A stretch of 64,000 nt of DNA from Burkholderia sp. Ax-1719 (GCF_011753055.1 NZ_VWWJ01000001.1:1054001-1118000), one strand, 5' to 3'; counted from the stretch's first letter, positions 17,846-26,841 are shown. Notes: generated by a model not told the origin, from the sequence alone. Numbers and translations are program-made.

Positions 17846-18862
17846 TCAAATTGTCGATGCTGTTTTTGCCACTAGTTCCTTGAACTGCTTCTCGGCCCAT
17901 TTGAAGTCGTCGCCAGCGGCAATCGACAACCACTCGCCCTTGTCCAGCGACGGGGCACTCCCATGGTGCGGAACATAGTCGTCAACATGCCAGAAGGAAT
18001 GAAGCCGATCAAGAACGCTTGCTGGCAGCACACTTCCATTTCTCAGCGCCCCGTACTCTGCCTCACTCAACTGCTTCCCGATTACATCAATGCGGGCTAG
18101 CGTCGCAAAATACACCACCATCTTCAAATGGTGTCGCGAGCGCCAATAAGACCAACGCCCCTCTTCCCAGACCTCATATGTGCCAAGTGTTTCGCCGCCA
18201 GGGAGGGTGCGCGCACGGTAAATCACGGGCATGAAATGCGGCGCATCGCGATAAGAGACACCCTCTTCATCCTTGATCTCGAGGTTAGCGTTGGCACTAG
18301 TCACAACAATCAGCTTCACCGTGCCGCCACGGCACTTCGCATCCCAAAGATCTGCGGCTGCTCCATAAACCGATTTGTACCATCGGTGAACCTCACCATC
18401 GATCATGGCCTCCGACTTACCTGCGAGCCAGTCGTAGCGCACGTGAAACATCTCTGCAATTGCCCTTAATCGCAACGATGTCAATTTTCCGCGCAGCGCT
18501 TCAGTCGACGAAAGATCACTCAACGTCAGTCCGATTTCCTCGAATGCTTCTGCCGCTGCTGGGTATGACAGATCATGCTCGTCGAGCAGCAATGACAATC
18601 GCTCGGCGGTGCCTTGCATCGACGATTCCCCGCCGCGCAATTCGCTCATCGCCACGCCATCGAGGATTGCCCCAGCCACGCTTGCCACCGAACCACCCCA
18701 TCGCTGGGCATGAGCATCGAGAAATGCCCGAGTCTCAGGCCTGACAGTTACTGGGAAGCGGCCCGGTCTATCTGGCTCTACTTCCAAGATCTCTCGTGCA
18801 TCTTGATTCGCGGCTGCAAGGATGCGGTAGAGAACCTGCTGCAGCGAAAGCCGGAGCCCCAT
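17846..18862 (-). CDS. Putative DNA-binding regulator (RHH-like plus HTH-like regions)
   Basis: The ATG at 18862 has AGGAA six bases upstream and is preferred over the GTG at 18868. Residues about 35-70 (FPVTVRPETRAFLDAHAQRW) resemble a ribbon-helix-helix strand and helix. Residues about 80-150 are helical and end in MFHVRYDWLAGKSE, much like the last helix of XRE-type HTH domains (…WLLxGx). The remaining 190 residues form an unrecognised alpha/beta region that may sense a ligand. It begins the minus-strand trio and faces a 230-bp gap with a palindromic operator before the plus-strand gene at 19095, so it could regulate both sides. Function is inferred only from these weak motifs. Confidence 0.55.
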   Translation of the reverse strand: MGLRLSLQQVLYRILAAANQDAREILEVEPDRPGRFPVTVRPETRAFLDAHAQRWGGSVASVAGAILDGVAMSELRGGESSMQGTAERLSLLLDEHDLSYPAAAEAFEEIGLTLSDLSSTEALRGKLTSLRLRAIAEMFHVRYDWLAGKSEAMIDGEVHRWYKSVYGAAADLWDAKCRGGTVKLIVVTSANANLEIKDEEGVSYRDAPHFMPVIYRARTLPGGETLGTYEVWEEGRWSYWRSRHHLKMVVYFATLARIDVIGKQLSEAEYGALRNGSVLPASVLDRLHSFWHVDDYVPHHGSAPSLDKGEWLSIAAGDDFKWAEKQFKELVAKTASTI

Positions 18863-19060
18863 CGTCACTTCCTTGATAAGAATCTCGTGAGGGTCATATT
18901 AAATGATTCATCCAGATTCTTCAAGATCCGACGTGCCCAGCGATCAATCTGATGGATTCGTTATGTTTCTACGAAAAATCATATACTTAAGAGTATTTCG
19001 TGCTTCGATAGCTAGCCATCATTGGTGCTCAGATACGGATTCTCACTGGGCTTTAACGCT

Positions 19061-19081
19061 AGTTACTGTGATACAGTAACT
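19061..19081 (+). promoter_or_regulatory. Operator-like inverted repeat overlapping an extended -10 box
   Basis: Arms 19061-19068 and 19074-19081 are exact complements with a five-base spacer. The spacer and right arm contain TGTGATACAG, which reads as an extended -10 element (TG-n-TACAGT). A strong AAGGAGG ribosome site begins two bases later and the ATG follows at 19095, so a bound repressor would cover the promoter. The divergent regulator-like gene starting at 18862 is the obvious candidate to bind it. Confidence 0.5.
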
Positions 19082-19094
19082 TAAGGAGGATCCG

Positions 19095-19889
19095 ATGCTT
19101 TACGAATCATTCGATGCACTGAAGCGAGTCATTGACGGCGTTGCTTACAACACGCGCACGGCGACTGCGTTGGGAGAAACGTTGATTAACGCTCCCGATG
19201 ACTCGTCGAGCGGCGCGTTGACACAACGGCTTCAAGTTTTATTTGTCACACGCGGCAATCGTTACTTTCTTGCGACGTGGACGGCGTCCCGAGATATTGA
19301 CAAAGCATCCGCCGCTGGACCTGTAAATCTGACCCCATTTAGCAGGGATCAGGCACAGTCCTGGCTCGCAGTACATTGCCCGGAGTCAGCAGAGAGCCTG
19401 CGGATGAGCCTGCGCGTCGTTGAACAGCCGCCGTCAACTGGAGCTGCCGTTTCGGTACGACTTTCCGCGAACCTAAAGGAGAGCATTACCCTCAGAGCAC
19501 AGGTTCGTGGGATTCCAGCCAATGATTTATACAACGCGTACTTGCGGCATGGCTTCGCCACCGACCTTACCGCTCCAGTTCCAAGCGCAGATCGTTACCG
19601 AACGGAGGATGGCCCGGCCGGCGTGCGCCTACTCAACGACCAAGGCGTTCCCGCTTTGGACGGCATAGAAGGAGATGGATCCAGTGTAGATATCATTCGG
19701 GGCGAATATGCCGCCGTTTTTCGCCAGTTTGGCCGCACGTTGCCCCGACAAGTAAGGAACTACCTGATAAGTGCGATCGAGGGGCCGTCAGAAGAGATGA
19801 TTCCAGACGCTGAAGAGAGAAAGACATGTCGCGAGCAGGTTCTTCACGACGTGGTTCGCTGGCTAAGATTGACCGACGCCCTTCACTAA
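19095..19889 (+). CDS. Hypothetical protein (264 aa) with near-consensus ribosome site
   Basis: AAGGAGG at 19083-19089 makes this start certain and suggests strong translation. The protein has no signal peptide, membrane segment or known motif; its ends are helical and residues about 45-110 look like alternating strands. I do not recognise a family. It is monocistronic, starts right after a palindromic operator-promoter, and is followed by a clear bidirectional hairpin at 19971. Tight repression combined with strong translation is typical of inducible toxins or stress proteins, but nothing in the protein confirms this. Confidence 0.7.
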   Translation: MLYESFDALKRVIDGVAYNTRTATALGETLINAPDDSSSGALTQRLQVLFVTRGNRYFLATWTASRDIDKASAAGPVNLTPFSRDQAQSWLAVHCPESAESLRMSLRVVEQPPSTGAAVSVRLSANLKESITLRAQVRGIPANDLYNAYLRHGFATDLTAPVPSADRYRTEDGPAGVRLLNDQGVPALDGIEGDGSSVDIIRGEYAAVFRQFGRTLPRQVRNYLISAIEGPSEEMIPDAEERKTCREQVLHDVVRWLRLTDALH

Positions 19890-19970
19890 GTAACAACTAT
19901 TGATAGATGTGAAGATCGAGCAGTCATGGTTGACCGCCTGATGTGCGCTCAGGATTTCGAGAGACAAAAA

Positions 19971-19989
19971 AGCCCGCTCCTGGCGGGCT
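19971..19989. terminator. Bidirectional rho-independent terminator
   Basis: A 7-bp GC-rich stem (19971-19977 with 19983-19989) has a six-base A-run on its left and ATTT on its right. It sits between converging genes ending at 19889 and 20035 and can serve both. Confidence 0.8.
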
Positions 19990-20034
19990 ATTTCTGGCAC
20001 CTAGATCTGGTACCTAGAGTTGTAGTGAGGAACC

Positions 20035-20268
20035 CTACTTCCGTCCAAATCTCTTCAGCTTCACTTCTCCTACACGACCAAACTTATCAAGGTCGTAAGT
20101 AACAATGACACCCGCTGCTAGACCTAGTTCGGAGGCAGACTCCCCTCTATAGTTAGCGATCTTGTCAAATGTGAAAGTGAAGACTTTCTGAGAGCCTTGG
20201 TCGACGAGGTAGCCCACTCCGTCCTTTGTGACGCGAGAGAGGATTCCATCGTGGATTGCGGAAGACAT
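20035..20268 (-). CDS. Cold-shock-like (OB-fold) small protein
   Basis: The 77-residue product starts at the ATG at 20268, which has AAGGAG six bases upstream; the longer reading from 20310 has no such site. The pattern G-I-L-S-R-V-x3-G-V-G-Y-L-V-D, then VFTFTFDKI, then SELGLAAGVIVTYDL and GEVKLKRF follows the five-strand layout of a cold-shock domain, although the RNA-binding aromatic motifs are diverged. It probably binds single-stranded RNA or DNA in the cytoplasm. About 400 bases upstream, on the leader side, lies an unusual run of hairpins, so the message may have a structured 5' leader as cspA genes do. The assignment rests on pattern, not on a search. Confidence 0.65.
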   Translation of the reverse strand: MSSAIHDGILSRVTKDGVGYLVDQGSQKVFTFTFDKIANYRGESASELGLAAGVIVTYDLDKFGRVGEVKLKRFGRK

Positions 20269-20339
20269 AGCCGACTCCTTAACTGTGTCCCTGTATAGCA
20301 ACAAAGGCACTATTCGTCAAGCACCTCCCCACCACCGGT

Positions 20340-20730
20340 TGGGGGGGCTTTAGCTCGAGCCCTATTTTTCTCTACTGGAGAGTAGCTCTCCAGAGCTCAG
20401 AGCAGGAAGTTATGCAAAATCAATAACTTGAAGATGAGGATAAACTCCTCTACCTAACCCTCATATTGGGGGTAGTTGAGAGCAGATTCAAGCCTCCTCA
20501 AGGAGACAGATAAGAGGTGGAGGAGTCTCCACCACATCTCCTGCAACCTAATCTATACGATACAAACACAAAGACCGCCCAGAGGCGGTCTTTGCTTGAA
20601 TCTAAAGCTAAACAGTAGGTTTTTACACCGTCGCGATGGCCGTTACTGTCCGGTTCTCCATCACCAATGTACGAATAGTATAGCAACATCACTGGAGAGG
20701 AGCAACAATAGGAGGATACCTATTGGGGAA
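20340..20730. ncRNA. Hairpin-dense stretch, possible structured RNA or leader
   Basis: The gap 20269-20932 holds no gene I can support, but it holds many perfect inverted repeats. Arms pair at 20345-20362, 20375-20393 (8-bp stem, 3-base loop), 20407-20429 (7 bp), 20494-20505 (5 bp), 20516-20533 (7 bp), 20570-20593 (10 bp) and 20707-20724 (6 bp). This density is not expected by chance and suggests a transcribed, folded RNA. It could be the 5' leader of the cold-shock-like gene to its left or a separate small RNA. The strand cannot be decided from stems alone. Confidence 0.4.
20570..20593. terminator. 10-bp perfect hairpin terminator
   Basis: Bases 20570-20579 pair perfectly with 20584-20593 across a four-base loop, with A-rich and T-rich ends in both directions, as in bidirectional rho-independent terminators. 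Confidence 0.6.
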
Positions 20731-20932
20731 GCTGTTGTTGGTGGAGAAGGAGAAGTTACGTCTCCATTGGAACTCGGCGCTTGCTCTCACTCAAACATCA
20801 TCAATTGGCCGGGGATAGCATCTCAGCAATCAGCCCTACTCAAATCCTGCCTCCTGTAGCTTCCCGACCAGTCACATGCAAGAGCAGAGAGGAATCCAAC
20901 TGCTCATGCAGACAGGTTGAATGCGGCCGTGA

Positions 20933-21940
20933 TCACCGAGCGATGACTTGCTCTCGCCCCGCACCAAATATCTCGTGATACTCCTCGCGGCACAACTCAA
21001 ATGGCTGCCCTATTCCATTCGCGTAGTCCCGAGCCATCTCCTTATGTGCTTCAGCGAACTCAACTCGCTCCTCCAAACTGCTTACCTGCGCACTTAGACG
21101 TGCAACTTCCTGCTCTAGCGCCAACTTCGCGGCCTGGACCGCTAGCAACTCGGTGGACTCGGCTACCCGGACTGCGGACTCAACTCCATACATCAGCGCA
21201 TCTTCCACCGCACGACGTGTCGGCACGTTCAATTTGTGTTTAAAGCCTGTGTCACGACCTTCTGCACGGGGCCCCCAACGGACCAGCGGAGCCATGATGC
21301 GTGTCGGCGATACCGTTTCAATCATGCTGCACACAACCCAACTCTGCTTGTGGTAGTGAACCATCATGGAGAGAGAGTCCGTGACATCCACGCAGGTTTG
21401 ATCGCCCGCTCTAGGTTGAACCGAAGAAATTGGCATTAACTGTACCAACGTAGCTCTCCCCTTAACGATTACCTGATTTACGACTGCCAGGCGGCGCTTT
21501 GGCATACTTCCTCGCTGAACAGTATCGGCATAGCGCTTGTTGCTGCGCACATTGCCGTTGACTTTACCGACAACGCTATGCTGCCCGTATTCGACTTCAA
21601 CGATCGTAAATCTCTGCAGTACGTTTTTGGGTGTCTTCTTCGGTGCCTTGAGGATTTGTGTCAGATATTCGCCCTTAGACAGTTGTGCCCGTCGTTTCAG
21701 AATAACTTCAAACGTTTGGGGTGCGGCTTCTGTCGCGGCCAGTCCTGTCACGCCGATCACCTGCCAGCGATAACTGTCATCGCCTGCAAACTTCTTCGTT
21801 GTAAAAATTGGCACGTCACCGTCAGGAGGCTTTGGCAGCAGGACTTCCTCGATATCCTCGTAAATTTCTTTGCCCTTCAAGGGCATCGTGGACGTATCGG
21901 CCTCAGGGGTGGTCTGTTCTAGGTATTTGACGACAATCAT
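20933..21940 (-). CDS. PemK/MazF-like domain protein with C-terminal coiled coil
   Basis: In this 335-residue protein the central part (about 140-185: MPKRRLAVVNQ, then a short loop and TLVQLMPISS) resembles the beta-barrel core of PemK/MazF toxins, where a strand after a conserved Pro/Arg leads to a …V.PITS strand. The N-terminal 110 residues are unassigned. The last 90 (about 235-335) are a heptad-like coiled coil rich in Ala, Glu and Leu. Known MazF proteins are about 110 residues and cut mRNA, so this would be an enlarged, stand-alone member with no antitoxin seen next to it. The match is suggestive only; the protein could equally be phage-derived. There is no good ribosome site before the ATG. 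Confidence 0.55.
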   Translation of the reverse strand: MIVVKYLEQTTPEADTSTMPLKGKEIYEDIEEVLLPKPPDGDVPIFTTKKFAGDDSYRWQVIGVTGLAATEAAPQTFEVILKRRAQLSKGEYLTQILKAPKKTPKNVLQRFTIVEVEYGQHSVVGKVNGNVRSNKRYADTVQRGSMPKRRLAVVNQVIVKGRATLVQLMPISSVQPRAGDQTCVDVTDSLSMMVHYHKQSWVVCSMIETVSPTRIMAPLVRWGPRAEGRDTGFKHKLNVPTRRAVEDALMYGVESAVRVAESTELLAVQAAKLALEQEVARLSAQVSSLEERVEFAEAHKEMARDYANGIGQPFELCREEYHEIFGAGREQVIAR

Positions 21941-21985
21941 CGGTATTCGATGCGGGGAACTTGGCAGAAGCGCTCGGTATGGCGG

Positions 21986-22417
21986 CTATTTTACCGTTTG
22001 TTCGAAGGCATTCAAATCTGCGCACGCAGTTTCGGTCATTCCCGCTGCGGGACGGTGTACGAGGACGCATCCCCGCAGCGGCGGCCGGCTCGCCATCCAG
22101 AGTAGGTTGACCACCGCATTAGCCCGTGTCACCGAGCGGCGATCAGCAATTAGATGCATGCCCATGGCGCCGGATATCGCACCCAACGCAGAGCGGCATA
22201 CCGGACTTCGCGGTCTCAATCGTGCGTGGCATTCTCGGTCACGAGATACCTCGCTTTGCCAGCACGTGACTGTCGATTCGGTAGGTCGATCTTCAGCGCG
22301 TACGTACCATCTACCGCTCGCTGCAGCGATCATGCCGCCGTCCTCAGATTCAATCTCTGGCGCCGTCGTGAGTGCTTCGTCGAGTAGCCCCCGCAACCTA
22401 TCGATGTTGCCTCGCAA
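21986..22417 (-). CDS. Doubtful hypothetical ORF (143 aa)
   Basis: The reading frame uses a TTG start and has no convincing ribosome site. Its first 40 residues look protein-like (LRGLLDEALTTAPEIESEDGG), the rest less so. The overlapping plus-strand frame is Arg/Ser-rich and looks like a shadow. If this ORF is not real, the stretch 21941-22523 holds nothing I can name. Confidence 0.25.
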   Translation of the reverse strand: MRGNIDRLRGLLDEALTTAPEIESEDGGMIAAASGRWYVRAEDRPTESTVTCWQSEVSRDRECHARLRPRSPVCRSALGAISGAMGMHLIADRRSVTRANAVVNLLWMASRPPLRGCVLVHRPAAGMTETACADLNAFEQTVK

Positions 22418-22523
22418 CGCGATAGCGTTAGATACGCGAGGAAATACTACACTCCCTGCGGAACGCCGGCGCGCGGAAAATACACCCTAGCTAAGTTGAT
22501 AATTCGACCTTCTGGGCAGGCAA

Positions 22524-23387
22524 CTATTGAGCAATGTTCACTATCTGAACGACCAATCCCGCTTCGATGGGGTTACCCGCTGCGTCATATACGTCGTTGT
22601 ACGCTCTACCAAGGGCCATGTCATTGACGAAAACAATGTGGTCTGATTCAAAACCGCTACCCATGAGAACCAACCGGGCCTGCTGTTGTCGACTTTTGTA
22701 TAACGCTCTAGCATCCACCGTAAAGCTATCCCCATCAACGCCCTTTGACTGTATCGGCTCCAATCTGATCACGATGCTGTCGAATTTTCGTAAACGGGCT
22801 GCAACTATCCGGAGGTAAGTCGCGGATTTCACATCCAACAAGTCGGTTCCGACCTGAAACTTAAGTGCACCATCGCTAAGGCGCTCAACTAATTTGCCAA
22901 GAACTGTCGGTTTAGGGCTACCTCGATCGATAGCAGCACCACCATAGTTCCCATTGCGGACCTGATCTTGAGATACTGCCGGTACGCTTCCTGTTGTATC
23001 AGATGCGATAGATGACTGGGACGCCGACAATCCCAGCACTTTTTCCTGGAACGTGTCCCAGCGGTCAGCCCGTTGCTTGGCGGTAAAGCCGCCATCATTC
23101 AACATGGAGCAATAGGTCGCTGCCATGGTCTGAGTCAAAAAGACTTTTGAGATGTCTGGATATTTTTCGTAGACGTTACGAGCAACAATATTTCCCTTCG
23201 CGACAAGCTCACCGGCCTTGATTTTTCCCAAGGCACCGATATTCGCTTCAATGTCCAGATGGGCATCATGCGTAACGTCGGTGATTGCGGCTGGCATCGG
23301 AGGACAAATTTCTGTTGCAGCCAGAGTTACTGCGGGAATGCAAAGCAAAATGCTGGTGAAACCAGCCAATTTTTTTAACATTATCAT
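22524..23387 (-). CDS. Exported hypothetical protein
   Basis: The 287-residue product begins with a classic signal peptide (MLKKLAGFTSILLCIPAVTLA, cleavage near residue 24), so it is periplasmic or secreted. Two Cys residues, one just after the cleavage site and one near residue 94, could form a disulphide. The mature protein has a helical N-terminal half, a Ser/Gly-rich linker near 120-155, and a beta-rich C-terminal half (about 160-287). No family is recognised. It lies between other unassigned minus-strand genes with generous gaps, so an operon is not obvious. Confidence 0.7.
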   Translation of the reverse strand: MIMLKKLAGFTSILLCIPAVTLAATEICPPMPAAITDVTHDAHLDIEANIGALGKIKAGELVAKGNIVARNVYEKYPDISKVFLTQTMAATYCSMLNDGGFTAKQRADRWDTFQEKVLGLSASQSSIASDTTGSVPAVSQDQVRNGNYGGAAIDRGSPKPTVLGKLVERLSDGALKFQVGTDLLDVKSATYLRIVAARLRKFDSIVIRLEPIQSKGVDGDSFTVDARALYKSRQQQARLVLMGSGFESDHIVFVNDMALGRAYNDVYDAAGNPIEAGLVVQIVNIAQ

Positions 23388-23549
23388 TTTCCATCACCAA
23401 GATATCGCGTGTGCTGAAAGCAACGATATCTGGATTTCAGGCTTCTCGTCACGACAACTGACGTAAAAACTGCTGCTTTTTTCAATCTAACCGATACAGC
23501 TTTCAAAGGCAGCCCTAATACGGGCCGACGATCTACGCGCAATGGATCG

Positions 23550-24227
23550 TTAGAGTTGGTTCACGGCATTCAATAGCGCGCTCCGTTGGCTCTCGAACTT
23601 AGACTCAGTATCATTGACGACGGCTTCGTCTGCCTCTCTCGGCGAGCCTTTCTGCGCCTCGGACTCATAGATGTATCGGATCGCGGCCTCTTCTACTATC
23701 GCGTTGTAGAAAGCCAAGTACATGTAAGGGCCGAGGTTAAGCTCCTCGTTCTGCAATGCTTTCCATACGTCAGAAAGAGCAAGCCTGGTCGTTGCCACCG
23801 ATTCATCGACCGCTCTGGCGGCCTTCGGACGTTCTGCCACAAACGCGTTAATGCTCTTTTCAAAAGACTGCCGCTGAAGAGCCGTGTCGAGTTTCGCTAC
23901 GCTCTCCTGGAATACCTCTAACTTCTTCCAAACTTCATTGCTCGCAGTCTTTATCGTCTGGGCACGCGTCTGCTCTGAGGCAGCCGAACTCTTGTATCTT
24001 TCAACGAGAATGTTGCCGCATAGCGTCGCGACTCCAAGTGACAGCCCTACTACCAGCGCCAGTAGCCCTCTATCGACCAGTAGTGTCCACCGCTCGTGAT
24101 TGCGACGTGCACTAGCACTCTGCTCTTCGAGCTGGCTGCGTCTCTCAAGTAGCAGTCGGTCTTTCTCGTACTGTTCACGGATAACAGATAGAGCGGATCT
24201 ATTCGATCTGCGATCGGACTTGTTCAT
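23550..24227 (-). CDS. Hypothetical membrane-anchored coiled-coil protein
   Basis: The first 45 residues are highly charged and probably coiled coil. Residues about 50-75 (LLVDRGLLALVVGLSLGVATLCGNIL) form one membrane helix, and the following 150 residues are helical. The layout, with a short cytoplasmic part, one span and a larger helical domain, is common in stress and defence accessory proteins, but no family is recognised. It lies just downstream of the CBASS effector gene on the same strand with a gap of 113 bases, so co-transcription is possible. Confidence 0.65.
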   Translation of the reverse strand: MNKSDRRSNRSALSVIREQYEKDRLLLERRSQLEEQSASARRNHERWTLLVDRGLLALVVGLSLGVATLCGNILVERYKSSAASEQTRAQTIKTASNEVWKKLEVFQESVAKLDTALQRQSFEKSINAFVAERPKAARAVDESVATTRLALSDVWKALQNEELNLGPYMYLAFYNAIVEEAAIRYIYESEAQKGSPREADEAVVNDTESKFESQRSALLNAVNQL

Positions 24228-24340
24228 GTTCTTTGTAGGTCACAATTCACGGAAAATGCCACACATGGTCCTTGTCAGATCCGGGCACGCAACATCCGCG
24301 ACGTGCCTCAGTATCTAGTAGTGACAGACTCGTTCTTCTA

Positions 24341-25855
24341 TCAGATCGGTAACGTAAGCGACGCCTCGTAGCCACCCGATCGCATACCTTCAAAGTCATA
24401 TTCATATAACGTAACGGCACCTAAGCTGGGCCGGCGCTGCCCGAGAAAAAACGTAAATGCGTTCGGCGCAGCAATGAAAACATGACATCCAGGTCGGAGA
24501 TTGGTCCGCATCGACTTAACGTGAGCCGCCAGCGATTCAGCCAACTCGAACGCGTGCTGCCCACACACAACCGACTTTGTGCTCGAGCCACCATTGGGTC
24601 GTGCGATCAGTAGTGTTCCGACATTTGGTGCTTGTGAGACCAGATGCGTTTTCACCTCTGCGGCAACGTCATGAGTCAGGCAGACAGCAACGGCCATCTC
24701 TTGCCCTGCCTCGTTGATCGTAAGCGTCTCGAACGTCCAATCGCACCATGACGAATCCCTCGGCATGTCACTGGCATGCCATACCCGGCGATTAATCGTC
24801 CTTTGCTCAATCTCGACCTGACGGCCGGATTTGATGTCGAGGACTGAGCCAGCCGCAAATGCCAGCGTGATGTGTGCATCAAGTACCAGTCGCAATTGCT
24901 GATGATCTTTGGCCGCAGTCTGTAGAAAGCTCCTCAGTCGTGGGTACAGTATGTCCGTCCACTCCGATTGTGCGCGTATCGCCCGGTCGTCGAAATGTGA
25001 AATGAGGTCCAGCACGATCTCGCAGCGGTCTTCAAGTCGGTCAAAGGGGTGCTCGAACGATTTCACCCCAAAGACCTTCGGTACCTGAACAGCTCCAGCC
25101 AACAATCCTTCGCGCTTGCAGGCTTCGTGAAAGCTCTTTCGGTCAAAGGCGAGCCGGCCCTGTGAGAGCCACTGGAACACGATGTCGTCGTAGATGAAGC
25201 TGCTCTCATTTGATGGGATGCGGCGCAATCCGCGATTCTCGAATAGCAGATCCAGATTATCGCGATGATCATCCAGCGATGAAGAATCTGTATCTAGCGA
25301 CAGAGTACGTACGAGGTGTATGAGCTCCTGCTCTTCTATGCCGAGATGCTCACGCCATAACTTTCGAATTTTCCCCGCTGCGGAACGGTCCGTCGAACCA
25401 TCGAACAACCCCTTAAGCCGGAGAGTTTTGGATTTCTGGTGGATATAAGGGCGTAGCGGATCAGTCTGGCCGATTCGCCAGTTCGTGAGCAACTTGAATC
25501 GTACGCCCACGCCAATCGGAGCATGTTCCAACTGCGCCGCACGCGCCCGCTGGAGCAGCGAGACGTTGTTTGCGTTAATCCACTCAGGGTTCACCAGATC
25601 GGCATAGCCGAAATCACTCATCGAGACGTGCCATTTGCACTGGATATGCTCCCGTAGAATCGGATGACCTTCCTGATCTCCTGGCGCACGGTCGCCATGG
25701 TATTCGACCCATACATCGTCAAAGCCCTTCGGTCCAGACTCAAACCCAACTCGAACGACCGGGCTCAGTGGGTCAAGAAGGCACGCCGCCTTCCGCCAGA
25801 ATACTCTTGCCTGAAAGGCGTCGCCGTCGCGCCGGACGGCAATCGCTTGAGTCAT
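24341..25855 (-). CDS. cap4: Cap4-like CBASS effector: nuclease-SAVED fusion
   Basis: The 504-residue protein has an N-terminal DNA nuclease domain: FQARVFWRKAACLL (about 14-27), then GFDDVWVEY and REHIQCKW (about 45-75) supply D...QxK of a PD-(D/E)xK site. The C-terminal part (about 340-504) has the SAVED pattern: AVAVCLTHDV, then a central GTLLIARPNGG strand and GCHVFIAAPNAFTFFLGQR near the end. In Cap4 proteins SAVED binds a cyclic trinucleotide and activates the nuclease to degrade DNA. It has a GGAG ribosome site before the ATG at 25855 and is the last gene of the minus-strand CBASS unit, 53 bases after cap6. Confidence 0.88.
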   Translation of the reverse strand: MTQAIAVRRDGDAFQARVFWRKAACLLDPLSPVVRVGFESGPKGFDDVWVEYHGDRAPGDQEGHPILREHIQCKWHVSMSDFGYADLVNPEWINANNVSLLQRARAAQLEHAPIGVGVRFKLLTNWRIGQTDPLRPYIHQKSKTLRLKGLFDGSTDRSAAGKIRKLWREHLGIEEQELIHLVRTLSLDTDSSSLDDHRDNLDLLFENRGLRRIPSNESSFIYDDIVFQWLSQGRLAFDRKSFHEACKREGLLAGAVQVPKVFGVKSFEHPFDRLEDRCEIVLDLISHFDDRAIRAQSEWTDILYPRLRSFLQTAAKDHQQLRLVLDAHITLAFAAGSVLDIKSGRQVEIEQRTINRRVWHASDMPRDSSWCDWTFETLTINEAGQEMAVAVCLTHDVAAEVKTHLVSQAPNVGTLLIARPNGGSSTKSVVCGQHAFELAESLAAHVKSMRTNLRPGCHVFIAAPNAFTFFLGQRRPSLGAVTLYEYDFEGMRSGGYEASLTLPI

Positions 25856-25908
25856 TTACCGTCTCCGTAAAGAAAGAGTAGGAATGTTTCGAGCAACGCG
25901 CCTATACC

Positions 25909-26841
25909 TTATGCATCTCTGAACGGCGGCGTTGGGGCAATCGCACGGGCAAGCTCAAGCGCCCTCGAAGGAACAACAGGGGCGTCCGGATAAGCATCCA
26001 GCACGATAGTCGGAAGCAGACGCTGCGTGATGTCCGAATACGTAAATCCGTATGGCCGCTCGCCTTGAGGGCCGGTCGCCTGAACCAACTCTTGCAGATT
26101 TGCCTTGTTAAATCCCGTACTTTCCAGACAACGACTCAACACCTCGAACCTCTGAGCCTCATCTGGACGCTCGAATACGAGAATATCGGCGGCACGTCGT
26201 CGGACTGCGGGGTCGAGAGCGTTCAGGCGGTTGGTACACATTAGAACCGCAGCGGGAACGCCTCCGTTCGCAAACCGGTCAATGCCCCTGATGAAAGCAT
26301 TGACGCCAGCGCGATCCTCATGATGCATCTGCTCGGATTCGCGTGATTGCGCAAGCGCGTCGGCCTCGTCAACCAAAAGAATGACGCCGCCTCGAGCCCG
26401 CCCCTTGCTCGACTTGAGCCTGTTTGCCTCGTTAAAGGCAAACTCGAACGCGCCAGACACCAGCTGTGTCATTTCACCGACTCGCCCCTGACCACGCGAA
26501 GACAGGCTCAAAGGCAGCAGAGTGATGTCAATCTCCTGCTTGCGAGCGACCATATCACCGATGGTTTCGGCAAGTTCTGTTTTGCCCGATCCCACGTCGC
26601 CCGCCAGAACAACCAGCGGTGGCCTACGGATAACGGAGTCAATCAGACCCGCCGCGTCCGAATGATGCTTATCCTGCCATTTGCGCAATCCGTCCGGATT
26701 GATCAATACGCCGAGCATATTGGCCAGACGCTTGATTTTGTCGTCCATCCCAACAAGGCGCGCGAGCCTCGCCTGCGAATCAGCGTCGGGCAGTGTGATA
26801 GAGCGCTCGAACACGTTTTGTGCGCCATCGTTTTGACTCAT
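25909..26841 (-). CDS. cap6: Cap6, TRIP13/Pch2-like AAA+ ATPase of CBASS
   Basis: GDVGSGKTEL (81-90) is Walker A and VILLVDEADAL (about 148-158) is Walker B, followed by MCTNRLNALDPAVRRRA, the sensor and arginine-finger region of TRIP13-type AAA+ rings. In type III CBASS this ATPase pulls the HORMA protein off the cyclase and switches signalling off. AAGGAG precedes the ATG, which overlaps the cap7 stop by four bases (ATGA), so translation is coupled. The 310-residue length is usual for the family. Confidence 0.9.
   Translation of the reverse strand: MSQNDGAQNVFERSITLPDADSQARLARLVGMDDKIKRLANMLGVLINPDGLRKWQDKHHSDAAGLIDSVIRRPPLVVLAGDVGSGKTELAETIGDMVARKQEIDITLLPLSLSSRGQGRVGEMTQLVSGAFEFAFNEANRLKSSKGRARGGVILLVDEADALAQSRESEQMHHEDRAGVNAFIRGIDRFANGGVPAAVLMCTNRLNALDPAVRRRAADILVFERPDEAQRFEVLSRCLESTGFNKANLQELVQATGPQGERPYGFTYSDITQRLLPTIVLDAYPDAPVVPSRALELARAIAPTPPFRDA

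Noticed and set aside
20340..20730. Retron-type RNA
   Set aside because: Although hairpin-dense, no reverse transcriptase gene is found anywhere near it.
21870..22490. Plus-strand ORF of 206 aa
   Set aside because: Arg/Ser-rich composition, overlaps the start of the minus-strand gene at 21940, and no ribosome site; it looks like a shadow frame.
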